NCBI RefSeq assembly: GCF_019925205.1
Contig: NC_083564.1
Location: 32,960,447-33,024,446 of the forward strand
Direction of reading: 5' to 3'
DNA from: Metopolophium dirhodum
Taxonomy: Eukaryota > Arthropoda > Insecta > Hemiptera > Aphididae
Length of the DNA: 64,000 nucleotides
Shown: in pieces, positions 12,975 through 27,363 of the stretch
Numbering within the stretch: the stretch's first letter is position 1
Layout: each line of letters begins with the position of its first letter
Notes under the pieces: generated by a model
The model's input: only the letters and a program-made list of their open reading frames with translations
What the model was told of the DNA's origin: nothing
Database searches by the model: none
Translations under genes and position numbers: made by a program

Positions 12975-15900
12975 CTGTAACATTTATTAATAAGATACAA
13001 GATAAAATTGATAAACCGATATAGATTATATTATTATATAGTAATAGTATGGACTTCAAACGTATAGGTAATATTAACAATAGGCAAGTTATATTGACTT
13101 TAAAATATATCAGTTGAATACTTGAGTCAAACGTAACTGTACGTAGGTAGTTATTTATTGCACCGAACACAGTCCTTTTAAGTTTTGGTCTTAAGCCGCA
13201 TGCGTATGCATAAAAAAATGCAACAGGTCTTGCTGGAGCCTATAAAACGGGAGAGGGAGTTCAATATAAAAATTACTGATTGCATCTTACTCCAGCTTGC
13301 ATAGTTGCATAATTTACCTATGATCTCGAGGGAAAAATGGCATAGATCGTTTGTGTGACTTTGGATAAGTATATATTTTACTCATGCAACAGTACCACAG
13401 AGGGTACCTACAATATCAACCCTGTGTGGTGCGTACTACCTAATAATAATGTGTTTCCGGTAAGAAACTCTAAATACGAAGATTTATTGGCATTCCTCTG
13501 CCTTTGAGGTTATAAATACATCATATTATAGGTGTATTATGCCAGTATTTAATAACTTTCATTATTGTTAATGTTTTTGAAAAACCAGTCAATAGCTTTA
13601 TTTTTCTGAATAATTAAAGTTTGTTTTCACACCAGTACAAAATACTAATAATGATTATTATACCAAATTATATATTTTATATACAAATAATAAAAAATAA
13701 ATTCTCCTAATATGGAAGCCTGATAATTTTGTGTATCAATAGCGCAGAAACAGATTTATACCAAAATGTTACTTCAAGGAGTGAAATCAGATGTACATTT
13801 TAATTTGTAACTGAAAATTTGTGCCCATAAAATTATAATTATTTATATGATATTATGTGCACTTTTCAATGAAAATTTAATCTAAGCGTATTTATTTAAC
13901 GTACCTTAATCACCAAAAAGCTTACAGAATAAACCCCGGTGAGGCCGTAGTGAATTTATTTGCATTTTAATGTTTACGGTTTATTTAGCAGTTTAACCTA
14001 AGTAAATTAAATTTAAAAATAATTATTTACGCGTCATAGTTTGTTTAATTATTGTAACAACTTTATATATAGTGTATCTCGGGTGAACATTTTCGATCTT
14101 TACGGTTCAATGGATTAAATTGAAAACAAATTAAGGCTTTCACAGTGTACGCTTAAAAAAATGTAATAAAACCTACCTACGCCAGAGGATTCAAGTTGCA
14201 TTAGTTCATTTTTAAATTTATCTAGTTTTTCAATGGAGAGGAGCAATTTGTTTTTCGTATAAATGAAAAGGAGGGTTAAACCGAGTCAAATAAAAAAAAA
14301 AGATAAATTGAAAAATGGTATAGTCACAATTTACAAACGTCTGTTTCATTCATCCGCTTTTTTCACCACTATCTTTTTGCTTGGCCAGTTAAAGTTAAAG
14401 AAAAATGAGTTCCATTTTATTATTGTTTCATTTTGTGCATAATGCAATTGAACAAAAAATGTACTAGCTAAAATCTTCTTACTGTCTTTTTCTCCGTACC
14501 ATTTATAAAAATATAATATAGATAATAGCGAACATTAAAAACACTCACTACTTCATAACCGCACGTACTACATATTATTATTAAAGCCATCACGGCTCGT
14601 TCAAACTGGTTTTGTTTCAGAAGCTCCGTTTAGTTTATATTTTAATTGTTCAATAAAAATCACAAAGTTGTGACTTATTGAGGTTTGTAGTTGATAGGTA
14701 TTATCATATATGGTCGGCATAAGAATATGTTTAATAATATAGACAAACATTTATTATCTACCATTAAAAATAACTTATACCTTAAACAATTCACTAATCG
14801 TCCCCGTTCGAGCTATGGTAATTTTGATAAATAAATCAAATGATATTTTTCCACATTATGTAAACGATAGTATCGAAGAGAGTGCATTTTAAATTTATTA
14901 GTTTTCAGAACATTCTTTAGTAAATAATTTATACCAGTGACAGAGGCGGAACGTTTTTCTCCAATTTTAGAAAGTGTACTATTTGTTTTTAAGTTATTAG
15001 CATTATAGTCTTGCACTGATAGAAATGAATGTGATGGTTCCTAACTAGTGTTTCGACAAAATCCTGTTATAATTACAACAGCTACAGTACACTTTAATAC
15101 TTTATAGTTTTATACATTAAACAAATATTCAAGCTATACAACTAAGTACCACGGTAAATAACATTAATTATCGTCAAGTCAAATAGAGCCAAATTTCTCG
15201 AATTCTTGAACGATAAAAAAACGACAAACGGAAATTGCTCTAGTAAAAATATGTAGGTACATACCTAGGCGGTTACTAATTATTTTTATTTCATTTCGAT
15301 AATTAAAAAAAAAATTTGAAATATTTATATAAACGTGCTATAGTGTTGTTGCAGTGATATGAATTCACGGATTTATAAAAAAAAAAATATTTTCGACGGA
15401 AAATATGCCTGCCTGCCTATACCTACCTGCATACTGTGAAATCAGTTCGAAACATGATAATTATTATTTTAACACTATACGAGCAGCGCTGTACGAATTT
15501 TAACATAATATATTATTATTAACTGGACAACTAAGAACTATATAATATAGCCATATAGGTAGGTATACTAATAAAAAATAAATGAATTGTCTACGGTCGT
15601 TGTTCTCTTGGTTCCGTACGCACACGCCACACACGCACACCCATATCACAAAAGCGTATCACGTCCGTCTGACTTTTTTTTCACAAACGGATTCAGTTAC
15701 ATTGCCGATTTCTATATAATGTCTGGGCTAATGATTATTTATTAGTCATGTAAACTGTTCCCCGGGGCGACACATATTTACTGAATCTCGTTAGCTGAAC
15801 GGTTTAATTTGTGCAATGACAGTTGAATACATTACACGAAACCCATTTAACTACCTTCGTTTCCAATTCACGTAAGTACACATATACTCAACGATATCAC

Positions 15901-18900
15901 GTTATCGCGAACACGCTACCGTTACAGATTAATAATAACCATCACCGTTGGAAGCATTGTTTTTATTTATATTTTATATTATAAGTCGTCGTCATCGCCA
16001 TCGACGCTTTGCACAGAGATCGAAAATATTACCGATTGAACGTTTTTTCTTTTACTGTTTTTTTTTTTTGCACCATTATACGTATTTCTATACCAATAAA
16101 CCAAAAGCCATTTTATTTCGATCAAGAAAAATGTTTTCTGGTTCTAATCATTTTCGAGTAGGTTTTCCAGTACATTTCACTCTGTCGCTCGGAGAAAAGC
16201 CACTAAAGAAAATCTGTTATTTCAACGCAGTTGCCAAAAAAATAAATCACGATAAACTCTTGTACTCTTGGTTTAGGTAAGTATCAAAATAAATACAACA
16301 CATCCCATCAACAAATTCAAATCAACCATTAGCCGTCCATCGCAATAACTATATGATATAAATATATTATAACGAAAACACTTTTGATTCCGGCAAGCAC
16401 ATTATCTATATTCTATACATATTATAATATACCTAATATTATTTTTCGCGTGAATATTCATCGGTCGAAAAATTTACCTTTAGAAATAAAATAATAAACA
16501 TTCTCATAAATATACAGATTATGAGCGATCAAGAGAGTAAAAAACATAATTTATTAGTAAAACAGACGTCAACGATACGTTTTCATAGATCCAATAAAAA
16601 TTGTATGCGCTCCTCATATTGTTATTCTATCCCGGTAGATTAAGTTTTCGGATCGGAACAACTTGCAAGTGGAAACGGATTTAACTATAATCATGGACAG
16701 AGTTTAAGCACTCCAACAGACATTCAATACATTTTGAGTTTAAACATTCAATAACTAAAATAATAATACATGATTTGTACGCGTCTCACAAAACTTATTC
16801 GTATCTGGCTGCACATGCCTATGGTTCGTTAGTCGAAACAACCTGTGGATTCGATTTACTTGTGTTTTGTATTTTTTTTTTTTTTTGCTTTGATTAAGCT
16901 AAACGAAATCTTACATAATGTGCCGATACGTCTTGTTTACATTCAGGTGTAAAAAAAATATGAGAGAAATAATTTGTAATTCAACTATTGAAATAACTTT
17001 TGATGTGTACCTATATCAAATATATAGATACCTATGTATAATCAATATTTGTAATTACTTTTTTTTTTATTATAAGTAGGTATACCTACTTATTAAACAT
17101 CGTATAGTAAAAAATAAAAAAAATTATAAAAGTATCATTACGCAGCTGATTACGTTTGTCCGTTATTTCCGTTACACTCCGTATATCATAATATAATCAA
17201 TAATATTAACACGCACCTATATCTATACACACTAGTAAACGAGAACTATTTAATATACGGACGGCGTGTTCCGTTCTCCCGGAATCGTACAGCAGAGTCA
17301 GCCCTTGTTATTGTTTGTACATTTTTATAATATCGGCTAAATTTACATCGAAACAACCGGGGACGTTAAATGTTTGTTCGTATATAGTTAGCGAGAAATC
17401 GTGCGGATAAGCGACCGAGGTATATACGATAGATTAACCGCTCCGATAAACAGCATTCGCGCGTCCGTTTGCGGTGTAACCACGCGACCATTTCAGCCTC
17501 GGAAGATACACGACGATACACCCCAGTAGATAATATATATATCTATATGTATATATGTATTATATGTATTATACAGCTGCTGGAGTAAATATTTTTCCAA
17601 TTCAATAAAACACGCGATGGGTTATTGGCCGATAAAATCAATGTACACCCAAATTTAGCAACACTCCCTTATTTATGTACTCCTCGTAACACAGCGTATA
17701 TTAGATTTATTGGTCTTTGAACTGCACATCCTCTAAATTATTATCAGCGTGCTTCGCAGTTCGTACGCACATATGTATTTATTTACTCTAGAATAAGAGA
17801 GACTCGCAAAAATAAATCGCGCAATATACTCGTATTGTGTGAGCAGCGCGAGTATTACGATAATAGGAAAAGATGATAATATCTTATAACCTCCCAATTT
17901 CGCATACGACGTGTGGGTTGATTAAAGATTATATTATAAAAGCCATCATAATATAAGAACACGAAATCCGTTCGACTCACTCACTTGGTGGGTCTCGGTG
18001 TTCCTTACGCTTCGAGCGTTTATCAATACTATAATATTATTATATTAATATTAATTATCAATACGTGTATTATAATAATAACTACACAATTAAAAAAATT
18101 TAAAACAAGTGGCGAGAAACGAGAGAATAGTTGATATTTCTCGAGCAAACCGCGCGTGACGCGTAAATTGCTCAGAGAATACAAATGACTTGGAAAGAAT
18201 AAACCCAATTGTTTGTATTATTGTTTATCACATCTATTATTTACCGGCAGGTAAGTTTAGTCATTGATCGAAGTTATTCCGACATCGTATCATTATTGTT
18301 GTCTCGAACAATGTTTATAAGTATAGCGTTGTTTTCTTATATTATATTTAGGATTTTTGTGGCAAGACGTTATTCTAGCGCCGACATAACATCGATAGTG
18401 TGATTATTTATTTTATTACTATTTTACGAGTTTTGTTGTTGAATGTAGATATTGTATAATAATAACACACAGCTCCTCTTTGGACTGTGGAATAGAACGT
18501 TATAAGATATGTTTTATTCATTAATCATTAGGATGGGTCAGTATTAATATATGGCTGAACGTTTGAACACACCATCATAATATTATTATGAAAAGTAAGG
18601 AGAAGTCTTAGTGAATATAATTGTAACTGAAAAATGACTATAAAAGTTTTGGTCTTATGCAGCAGCATTTATTATAGTTGGCACATTTTTCACCCCGAAA
18701 TAAAGATAAATTATTGTTTGCTAACATTGCCTAATTAGTTCATTACCAATAATTTTTTATTAAAAATTACCCTTACAAAATGAGAATCAGTTTTAAAAAA
18801 TAAACTTTTAATTTATACAAAATATGTGACAGTAAAGCCAATTATTGATTTATGCACCTAATATAATATTTTATATACTCATACGTATTATTATGTTTAA

Positions 18901-19280
18901 CGCGTGTTCACTGCACAGTATATAATTTTTAAATACATTTTCATTTACCTTGTTTTATATACCTGTGATTAAAATCGATATAACTGTATTAGCTTTAACT
19001 AAATTTATTTATTTTTTATATTGGAATTCACTTGATTAATAAACCAACATTTGGTGTGATTCTAATATTTTAAATGTTGAATATTGTATTAGTTTAAATA
19101 TTCACAATTTATTGTTTTAACATTTAATACAGAATAATAAACTAGATTCTCATATATTTCTATATATAGGTACCTTTTACAAAAACAAAGTCCGAATTAA
19201 TCGAAATATACATATATCCATATAGATTATAGGTTATCAGGAAATTTCAATAAAATGTATTCAAAAAATCCAAAAATATT

Positions 19281-19568
19281 ATTATTTTTTTTTTATTAGG
19301 GTTAAGGCTTCGACTACTAGGTCACTAGCCTGTGGTACTGTAGGGGAGGGTACTATAGAATTGTTTACACGTGTGTGTTTGTATTGGCAGAATTTTTAAT
19401 TTGGGCACCCGTAGGTATCTGCCATGCCCGGGTGGGGGATGGCGGCACTTGTTCTCCGGACACCGTGACTTGCCCGAAGAAAAATGCCGCCTGCGACCGA
19501 GGTATCGAACTCGGGTCGGCTGCGTCACAGCCGACGCCTTAGTTCGCTCGGCCACTCCGTCCCCCCCC
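19281..19568 (-). mobile_element. tRNA-derived SINE
   Basis: On the minus strand the 5' end is GACGGAGTGGCCGAGCG, a tRNA-like start with an internal A box (TGGCCGAGCG). About 40 nt further is a B box (GAGTTCGATACC). This is Pol III promoter architecture resembling a Ser/Leu-type tRNA head. A GC-rich tRNA-unrelated body follows, and the element ends in an A-rich tail (reverse of the T-run at about 19281-19299). The tRNA head would not fold into a clean tRNA with proper 3' pairing, so I do not call a functional tRNA. Open frames on both strands across it are shadows of the repeat. Confidence 0.75.
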
Positions 19569-22500
19569 AAAATATTGTTTCTGATAAATAAATATAAATA
19601 AAAGTTTTAACGACTCATGCAAATGTATTATACTTTTTTCGCAATACCAACGTAAAGTATCTACGATTTTTTTGAGAACAACAATCAGTGTATTGATTTT
19701 AGTGTAGGTGAATTGTAAAAAGTATATTAGTTTTATTTTTGATTAAACTTTTAATACGTGACTGCGTCTTTTTAATTATAATTACAATAGGGATTATTGA
19801 AGAAAAAATATGTAAAAGAAACTATTTTTTAAACGACGGAATTATATTCCATTACTAACTACACAACCGTTCACAAATACAAATTAATATAATTGGATGA
19901 GTACAATGAATTTATGTAAGTCAATAAAGACGAAAAATGTAAAATATTAATTCACAAATCTGAAAAAAATAATATGTTTGAAATTTATTGCAAAAACGTG
20001 TTTTTATTGACAGTAGGTACCTATCTACCTACATACAACTATACCATAACCGTGGTCATATAAAGAGGTGTATTTTTTTTTTGTTGTTCATATAAAAATG
20101 TTGCCAAACACTGTCTGTATATAGATAACTACTGGCCGAGCGCTCGAATAGAACGAACAAAGCGTGGGAAAATAATACACGGGTTCAAAGTTTTTGCCAA
20201 AAAAAAAATACAAAGTAGACATGGAAAATATAGTCGAGAATCTTCAACCCAAAACTCGAGAACAATATAGATTATCTAATTTTTATATATCAACCCGTAT
20301 ACAACAGAGAAACCCGTATATTTACACTCATATAGTGGCAACTGCAGGCGTTTTATATCTATAGTGGATCACGCCTCACCACCTTTAAATTTTTTAATGT
20401 ATTTATAATTGCATCTTTCTATTTAAAAAAAAAACTTTTTAAATCTTAAATCTTTATTTTAGTTAAAAAGAAAAAAACAGCAAAACAAAAAAAACTTTAT
20501 TATTATTTTATCAGTATATGCAAGGGTGGCTGAGTGAAAAGGGACGAGCCCCTTGTCTGAAATAAAAAAAAAATGTCAAACTTATACTAAACACAAGAGA
20601 TAAGTATATCGTATGAATTAAAAATAAAAATTCATGAAACTTAATAAATAATAACGAGAGGAGTGGAAGCAAGATTTGCGTTTCAATCACCACTGTGGCC
20701 ACTGTCGAGGGTGTGGGTATTTGCATCCAATGGAATTATATTTTCATAGTACCCACACACACAACATTCGACATCGAGTAAACACAACAAGACCTAAGGC
20801 AACAGATTTCACGGATTTGTGTGCGCCCCCGCGGAGTAAAACTTAATATGACGCTATCGACAGTGCCGATAGTTCCTACGAACGAATTATTACGATATTA
20901 ATTACCTATCTAATACGACAGTGGCGTGCCTATAACACGTCGTCATGTACCACCTGCCAGGCAGTGGCGTATAATAATTATTCATATTATGTTCTCCAAT
21001 GAATGTAGGAATACATAAAATAATATGTGAGCATATCAATATCGTTATAGTCGTCGCAGTAAGTACGTTGTGACGTCGTCGTTTATTCCGGTTGAAGTAC
21101 CGCGTGGCGGCTATGGGCCAGAGTGAATGGAGCTTCCGGCGGCGGCATCGGCGGGACAACTGTGTTTGGACCATTAACAAACGCCAAAAAAATATAAAAT
21201 AATAATAATAATCTTCAACCAAGTCCGAGTGCGTCGTGTGTCGTGTTAAAAATAGACTTTGCCCGTGCGTTGTTCCACGACCACAGTCAATGCACTTTGC
21301 AATAACTCACCCATGAATATTATTACGATATAACACCGTACATAATATTATATTATTTTATATTAAAAAATATCATATTATTATTATACGTAGGTAACTA
21401 TACTCCGTATTTTTGTATCTGCTGATTTTTTTTTTTTCTAACTACTTTCCATTACGCGGACAAAATATTATGCTCGTTAACTTTGATGATCAAAGTGCCA
21501 ACTGTTCCAATTAGACGCACACCAAACACCGCGAAAGTCATAAATTACAACGGTTTTCAACGTCGTCGTTGTTATATTTTATTATATTATTATTATTGCT
21601 ATTATTATTATCACTCGTAATTTGGTCATTGGGACGCTCGCGTCGGACATTCAAAGCCGTCTTGTGTTTTTGACAATTATTGTACAATAATGACGTCGTT
21701 TACCTTCATCTATGTGTTGTGCTTATCTCAGTCTTTATCGTGAAACAAGCTGTTTCGGTTTTAACGAGTTACCAGACGAGTTACTGTGGCGGTACAACGA
21801 ACCGGTAGCGACGAAATTCAATTCCAAATGGATACCATAAAGAATAAACTAATGATTTCGTGAAAATATTGTTTACGTAAATATTCATTGTCTCAGAACG
21901 TCAACTGGTTTTAAAAAGAAATCTCTCCGAAAGACGCCTTGTCTGAAGGTACAATATTGTATAGGTCACTGGTAAAATCTTTCAAACGTAACAGCAGGGC
22001 AAGCTTACAAGTTTCAGCCATAAACGATACATAATACATATAAATGAAAAAAAAAATAAATATCGAGTAATTGGTTCCGAAGGAAACGACAAAATTTATA
22101 ACCTTATATTATAGAGGAAACATTTCTGATGTTCCGTAGCGTAGTTTCATGTTTTGTAAAATCATAAACATACAAACACAGAAAATAAATGGTCCGTTTA
22201 GGTGATTCTGAACGAAATAGACGATAAAAAATGACGAAAATGATGTATCAAATGGTACAAAATAATGTAGGTAAATACTTCGAAAAACATAAAGATTTCG
22301 TTAAAAGGATGCACATAAACACACGAGTAGTTGTTAGTTGGTCTACATGTTATGTAGAGATTAACATTATAGTAATACATTATTTACTAAATAATAAATA
22401 GTTATAAATACAAAGAATAATGCGATAAACTCAAAATATAATATCATCAATAAATACGATATCTATAATCTATTGTCAAATGTGACAAAATGAAACACTT

Positions 22501-24450
22501 TTTTCATAACATATTCAAAAGTTAAACTTGTCAGAGTAAAGGGTACAAACACGCGATCATCAGTGTTATGTAACTTATGTCTGTAATATTTCTAATAGTT
22601 ATACGTAATTATTATAAAAAGTTTTGCTTTACAACAGTTTCCGTGTTAAAAAAGGCTAGTAAATAATTTTAAAATAAATTTTCAACTTTACTGTCAATGT
22701 GTAAAACTTGTAACCTGCAGGTAGACGTTTTTTTACAAAGCTCACGTTTTTTACACGTCAGAAACTTATAATCGTTTATCCAAAACACCGTGAAAAAATC
22801 CATTAGGTAATGGCAGTACAATTTAGAATTTATCTAGCAGTTATGGTACACGATTAAATGACGTCGTGTCAGATATCGAATTTTAGTAACCGATACTTCC
22901 AAGAATTCTATGTATATAAATATATAATATTGTTTATAGGATATTCTATTAAAAGTTTACTCGCAAAAACCATTTACTGCAATTTAATCGTCATACAGAA
23001 CCGAATTGTTTTGTAGTTAAACGAAACTAGAAATTAGGACAGTCGACCGTAAATAGACATTACACACAAAAACGTGATACATCGATAAGTAGTTAAACAT
23101 TTTACATTTTTCATTAGTGTGGGACATATTATTTCACCAATGAAGCAAAAAAAAGATTGAAAATAAAAAAGATAAAAAGATGCTTGCATTTTGGGTACGT
23201 TCTATGATCAAGTTAATGATGAAACTATTATTGTTTCGGCCATTGTTAAGAATAATACGAAAGCTTAAAATATACGTCAATTATTACCAGCCTACAAACT
23301 TATACGAGTAATACTTATAAGTTATAACGTATTTAACAGTTTTAATTTGAGAAATAAAATGTTTTTGCGTATATTATTCACGTGGATACATTTTGGCATA
23401 ATGTCCATTGGCTTTTCAAGGTTTTCCCAAAAACTTTAAATCGTACTTTCCAGAAATTATGGACATTTCAAAAATATTAAAACTGACTGTTACGAAAACT
23501 TAAAATTATAACTCAGATTGATATTTCATTGCACTCTGGAAACTAATCGCCGTATCAAAAACTTTTCAGACACTTAAATTTTCCGCCATAAATTTAAAAC
23601 AAAAATTATCTAATCAAATGTGATAACAAAAGTGCGAATAATAATTTAGAATACGTGTTATATCTAATTTTCAGATGGACATGTGTGTGTGAGTGAACTG
23701 AAGCACGTCAAACAAATATTTTAGGCCACTTTGTATGAATTGTAATTCAAGGTATAAATAACACTATTGTGCATACTATATATTTGTATTTTTTCATTTA
23801 ACGGGCAAACAAATGAGCATTACAATCATTTACAAATATTGTTCGACTATTAATTTATAAAATATAGTATCGATTATTAGGTTAAAACAAATTAATTTCC
23901 CTTCAATAACAGGCGGTGAAAGTTTAATTTAAAACTCACCAACAGATGTAGGTTTATGAGTTAATTTGTGTGAATATAATCCTACAATATAATATATAAA
24001 ATCCCTCTCTGAATTAATCCATGAAAATCGGTCATAAAATGTGTTTATAGGCAATATTTCTTTGATACCTATACACAATACACGGAGGATTCGTGTCAAT
24101 TGCAGTAATTGCTTTATAAGCCAGTATATTCATGTAGGTATATACAATAAATCGAGAATTTAGCATAAATACTATGCCTAGTATTCAAAACAAGGGAAAC
24201 TTAATTTACAGATTTAATCCGCCAGCTTATGTTTACATATGTGCAGCATTCAAATTATAATCAAATGAGGGTAAAGAAAAAATTCATATATAAAAAAAAT
24301 CGATCGGAAAAATATGAAAAACCTTTAATAAACATTATCTATAACTATACTTTATATTATATACTATACTTAAATTATTATTTTTATATTTATTAAAAGC
24401 TTCAACATTTATGGTCATTAGCCTGATGGTTATTTAGAAGGTTTTTAATT

Positions 24451-24620
24451 GCGGATACGGTTGGTTAGAACACGTGCCTATGTGGCGAGGATTTGTCACT
24501 ATAAAACCCGGGTTACCTAATCTATCCGGGAACTAGTGACACCGGCTGATACTTGACTTCAGAACACGTTTGTGACTGAAGCCAACCACCGCGCCAAACC
24601 AGGCCTACTTTATAAATTAT
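24451..24620 (+). mobile_element. Probable tRNA-derived SINE, diverged
   Basis: A compact GC-rich island in AT-rich intron begins GCGGATACGGTTGGTTAGAA. TTGGTTAGAACACGTGCC resembles a tRNA D-arm/A-box. CCCGGGTTACCTAATC about 40 nt later looks like a degenerate B box. The body to about 24605 ends GCGCCAAACCAGGCC and passes into AT-rich sequence. The strand is taken from the order of the two boxes. This family differs in sequence from the SINE at 19.3-19.6 kb. Confidence 0.55.
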
Positions 24621-24807
24621 TATATTATAATAAATTCAAAACATTATAATATTACATAATAATAGTTGAAGCAAATCCAAAACTAAAAAACATGTAGGCA
24701 AACATAATATTTGACCAACGTACCTATACTATGTACTATAGACTTATATTCTATATAGAACTAACAATTTAAATGTTAATATTTTTAATATTTTTATACT
24801 GACTCAC

Positions 24808-24977
24808 ATAGGAAATCATCGGCAGGTTAAAGGCAGCAGCCATTCTAGCTTCGTGCAGACACGTCTCTTGTGGTCCGATGAAAGCCGAGATATTTTTTTT
24901 CCACAATTCCGCCGTTTCGAGTATACTAGTCGACTCTTCTCCATACGTTTCGGCTACCAGAAAACTCAACGAATGAC
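24808..24977 (-). CDS. Gyc76C: Receptor guanylate cyclase Gyc76C-like, ligand-binding-domain exon
   Basis: This 170-nt internal exon lies between acceptor ATAACAG (ending at 24978) and donor TAT|GTGAGT. It starts with the two bases completing a Gly codon left over from the previous exon, then gives 56 residues (about 66-121 of the protein). Recognisable segments are SLSFLVAETYGEES, the IGPQETCLHEARMAAAFN block and LPMISY, all typical of the periplasmic-binding-protein type I (ANF receptor) fold of this receptor class. The Cys in PQETC is a likely disulfide residue, an inference from the family. The exon ends in phase 0. The intron to the next exon is 11.8 kb. Confidence 0.9.
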
Positions 24978-27363
24978 CTGTTATATACACATACAAAGTA
25001 AAATAAAGAAATAATTTCGATAAAAATGAACGAAAATACGTGAAACGAACCGAATGAATAGGGTTTTTTTTTGCGAACCCTCTTAACAATCAACATGTCA
25101 CGAGAAATGTATATTTTTTTTTCAATGGCCAAACGAAATAATATAATATATATATATACGTGTCTCACACATTTATTATGTGCGAGTTTATGTATTTTTT
25201 CTTTTTTCTTTCAATAAAAAAGTCCTTTGAACCATGCGATATTTATGTTTTCCAATACATATAGGTATTATTATATATTCATAAAACCGCCTTTATGTAC
25301 AATATAAGGGAATAAAATAAAAAATCTAGTATGATTTTCGTTATTTGTTTGCAATTTATACCGGTAGTATTAAAACTAAAAAGTAAAACGAAAAACAATT
25401 TATATTTATTCATATAATATACGGTGACATGTTTGCAACTACAGTTATAGGTATAACTTACAAATTTCCAATTTCCATAAACTTAAAACGATCATTGTGA
25501 ATAAAAAACTGAAGTACCAAATAAAAATGTAATAGAATAATGAAAATCAACACAATTTCAATTTTGTATTATAATTTCCTCGTACTAACAAACTCAACAA
25601 TTAAACAAAATGTCAAATATGTTGTATCTGTTTGTAAATATAATGTATAAATCCCACATAATTATCATGAATGCATATTATAAAAGTATAAATTGAACGT
25701 GAAAATAATATTACAATAATGAAATTAATTTATTATGTCAGTAATCATTCCCTATTTACGAATTTAAAAATCACATTTAAAGTGTGCAAAATGCATAACC
25801 GCATATTTTAAAATAACCGTACAATACTAAATTAATAACCCTGCCCTTTGATACTTTTAATACAAAAAAACTAAGTCATTTGTGGTCATATTAATACATT
25901 AATATTAATAATATTATGTACATTATAATTAATGTAGACGCAATTTAAACTTGCCGGTCCGATTTTACGAGGCGGAACATAGCTTTATTCCGAAACAAGT
26001 TTACCAAAAACTTTATTTATCTTCAACCGAATAAAAAGTTTTGCAAAGGTTTTCAGATAGATAAAACAAGAGAAACTTACTATGTTATAGTATTAATTTT
26101 ATATGCGTATAGTGTACTGATTTAACGTACCTAAATGGTTATAAATATTATCCATAATATATTTTCCTTCGCAATAAACTAATATGGCAAAAATATTCTA
26201 TGACAATTGTTTTATCCAAACAAATCAAGTAACCGGATACGAAAACATACATAATATAATATAGTTATGATTATTTGTTTTTTAATTATTCATCCAACAA
26301 GTTATCTAATAATAAATTATGCCGTGGTCGTTTAAATAATATTATGTTCAATTACACAAGCATAAAACAATTTATATTTTATACAACTTTAATCAATCAA
26401 AATATTATTATGTTCTTCTAAAATGAATAATTAATGAAATTTAGTTTCCAGCATTAATTAAAATGTCTTCATTTGTACTCATGGGCGTGACAAATTGAAG
26501 GTAAATAACGTTATGTTTGATTATATGCAAATCTAAAATTAAAACCATAACATGTATACGTGTGTGTCGTCTATTGATTAAACTTCCAAGTTGGCATTTG
26601 CTTAAAAATGTTAAACTTAATATTATAATATGTAGGTTCTTGAACTTGTAGATACTACACCAAATGCGTATTATATTTATAGCATAGTACTTTTGGATTG
26701 TATAACTCATTTATTTTCAATCAGACGAGTGGAATTTAAAAACAGTTGAAGTATATTAATTTTGATAAAAAAAAAATGTAAATAACAAGATAAAATTGCA
26801 ATGCTAATTTTCCACGGATTCGTCCCGGATGTGCGTCACTCGTTAAAATAAAAAAAAACAACGCGACGTTGACTGACGGACGTATACTATAATTTTGTTG
26901 AAAAACACAATGTGACATTTAAAATTAACTGTACCTATACATTTCTGTAACTACTTACACTTAACTTAGAAAAACGACAAAGAGTTATCCACGGATATTA
27001 AAAAAAAAGCAATTTGATACAATTTCTATGAATTATTAATAGGTACACTAACGAGTCTCGATAGAAACGGTGTTCGACGATCGACATTTGTGCGCAGCTT
27101 GAAGGGTACGTTACGAGGAACCGTTGATGGAAGTCGATGAATTGGCGAACGGAACGGGTTTTTATTCATGCAATTACCTACGTCAGATTGCAGAATAATA
27201 TTTTTCGAACATAACGTATAGATAATATATAAAAGTTATCGTGGAGGAGCCGCGATTTTCTGCAGGGTTGAACCCCGAAAACATTGAAAGGTTTGTTATT
27301 ATATTTACAGTTTTTTTTATATATTTTTCAACAATAGGTCAATAAATAACATTTATATCGTAC
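24978..27363 (-). other. Intron of the Gyc76C-like gene (2.4 kb)
   Basis: Phase-1 intron between the signal-peptide exon and the next ligand-binding-domain exon. AT-rich, with no other feature that I can support. Confidence 0.85.

Larger units (their letters stand above)
12975..24807 (-). other. Intron of the Gyc76C-like gene (11.8 kb)
   Basis: Bounded by phase-0 exons on both sides. Contains the SINEs at 19281-19568 and 24451-24620. The 110-codon plus-strand ORF near 15948-16280 and the 106-codon minus-strand ORF near 20902-21222 show no recognisable domain or compositional sign of selection, and I do not call them genes. Confidence 0.85.

Noticed and set aside
15948..16280. 110-codon plus-strand ORF
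   Set aside because: Low-complexity Phe/Lys/Arg-rich translation of intron DNA on the strand opposite the host gene, with no domain.
19501..19568. A functional tRNA gene on the minus strand
   Set aside because: A and B boxes are present, but the acceptor stem does not close properly and the sequence runs on into a SINE body.
19325..19601. ORFs of 76-81 codons on both strands
   Set aside because: They are shadows of the GC-rich SINE body and head.
20902..21222. 106-codon minus-strand ORF in a GC-richer patch
   Set aside because: No recognisable family, no consistent splice context, poly-Tyr start from an ATA/ATT repeat; probably chance.
24978..25089. Extending the receptor exon 5' to use an upstream start in the same frame
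   Set aside because: The phase-1 junction to the exon at 27364 and the acceptor at 24978-24979 explain the frame; the upstream codons are Phe/Tyr-rich intron sequence.
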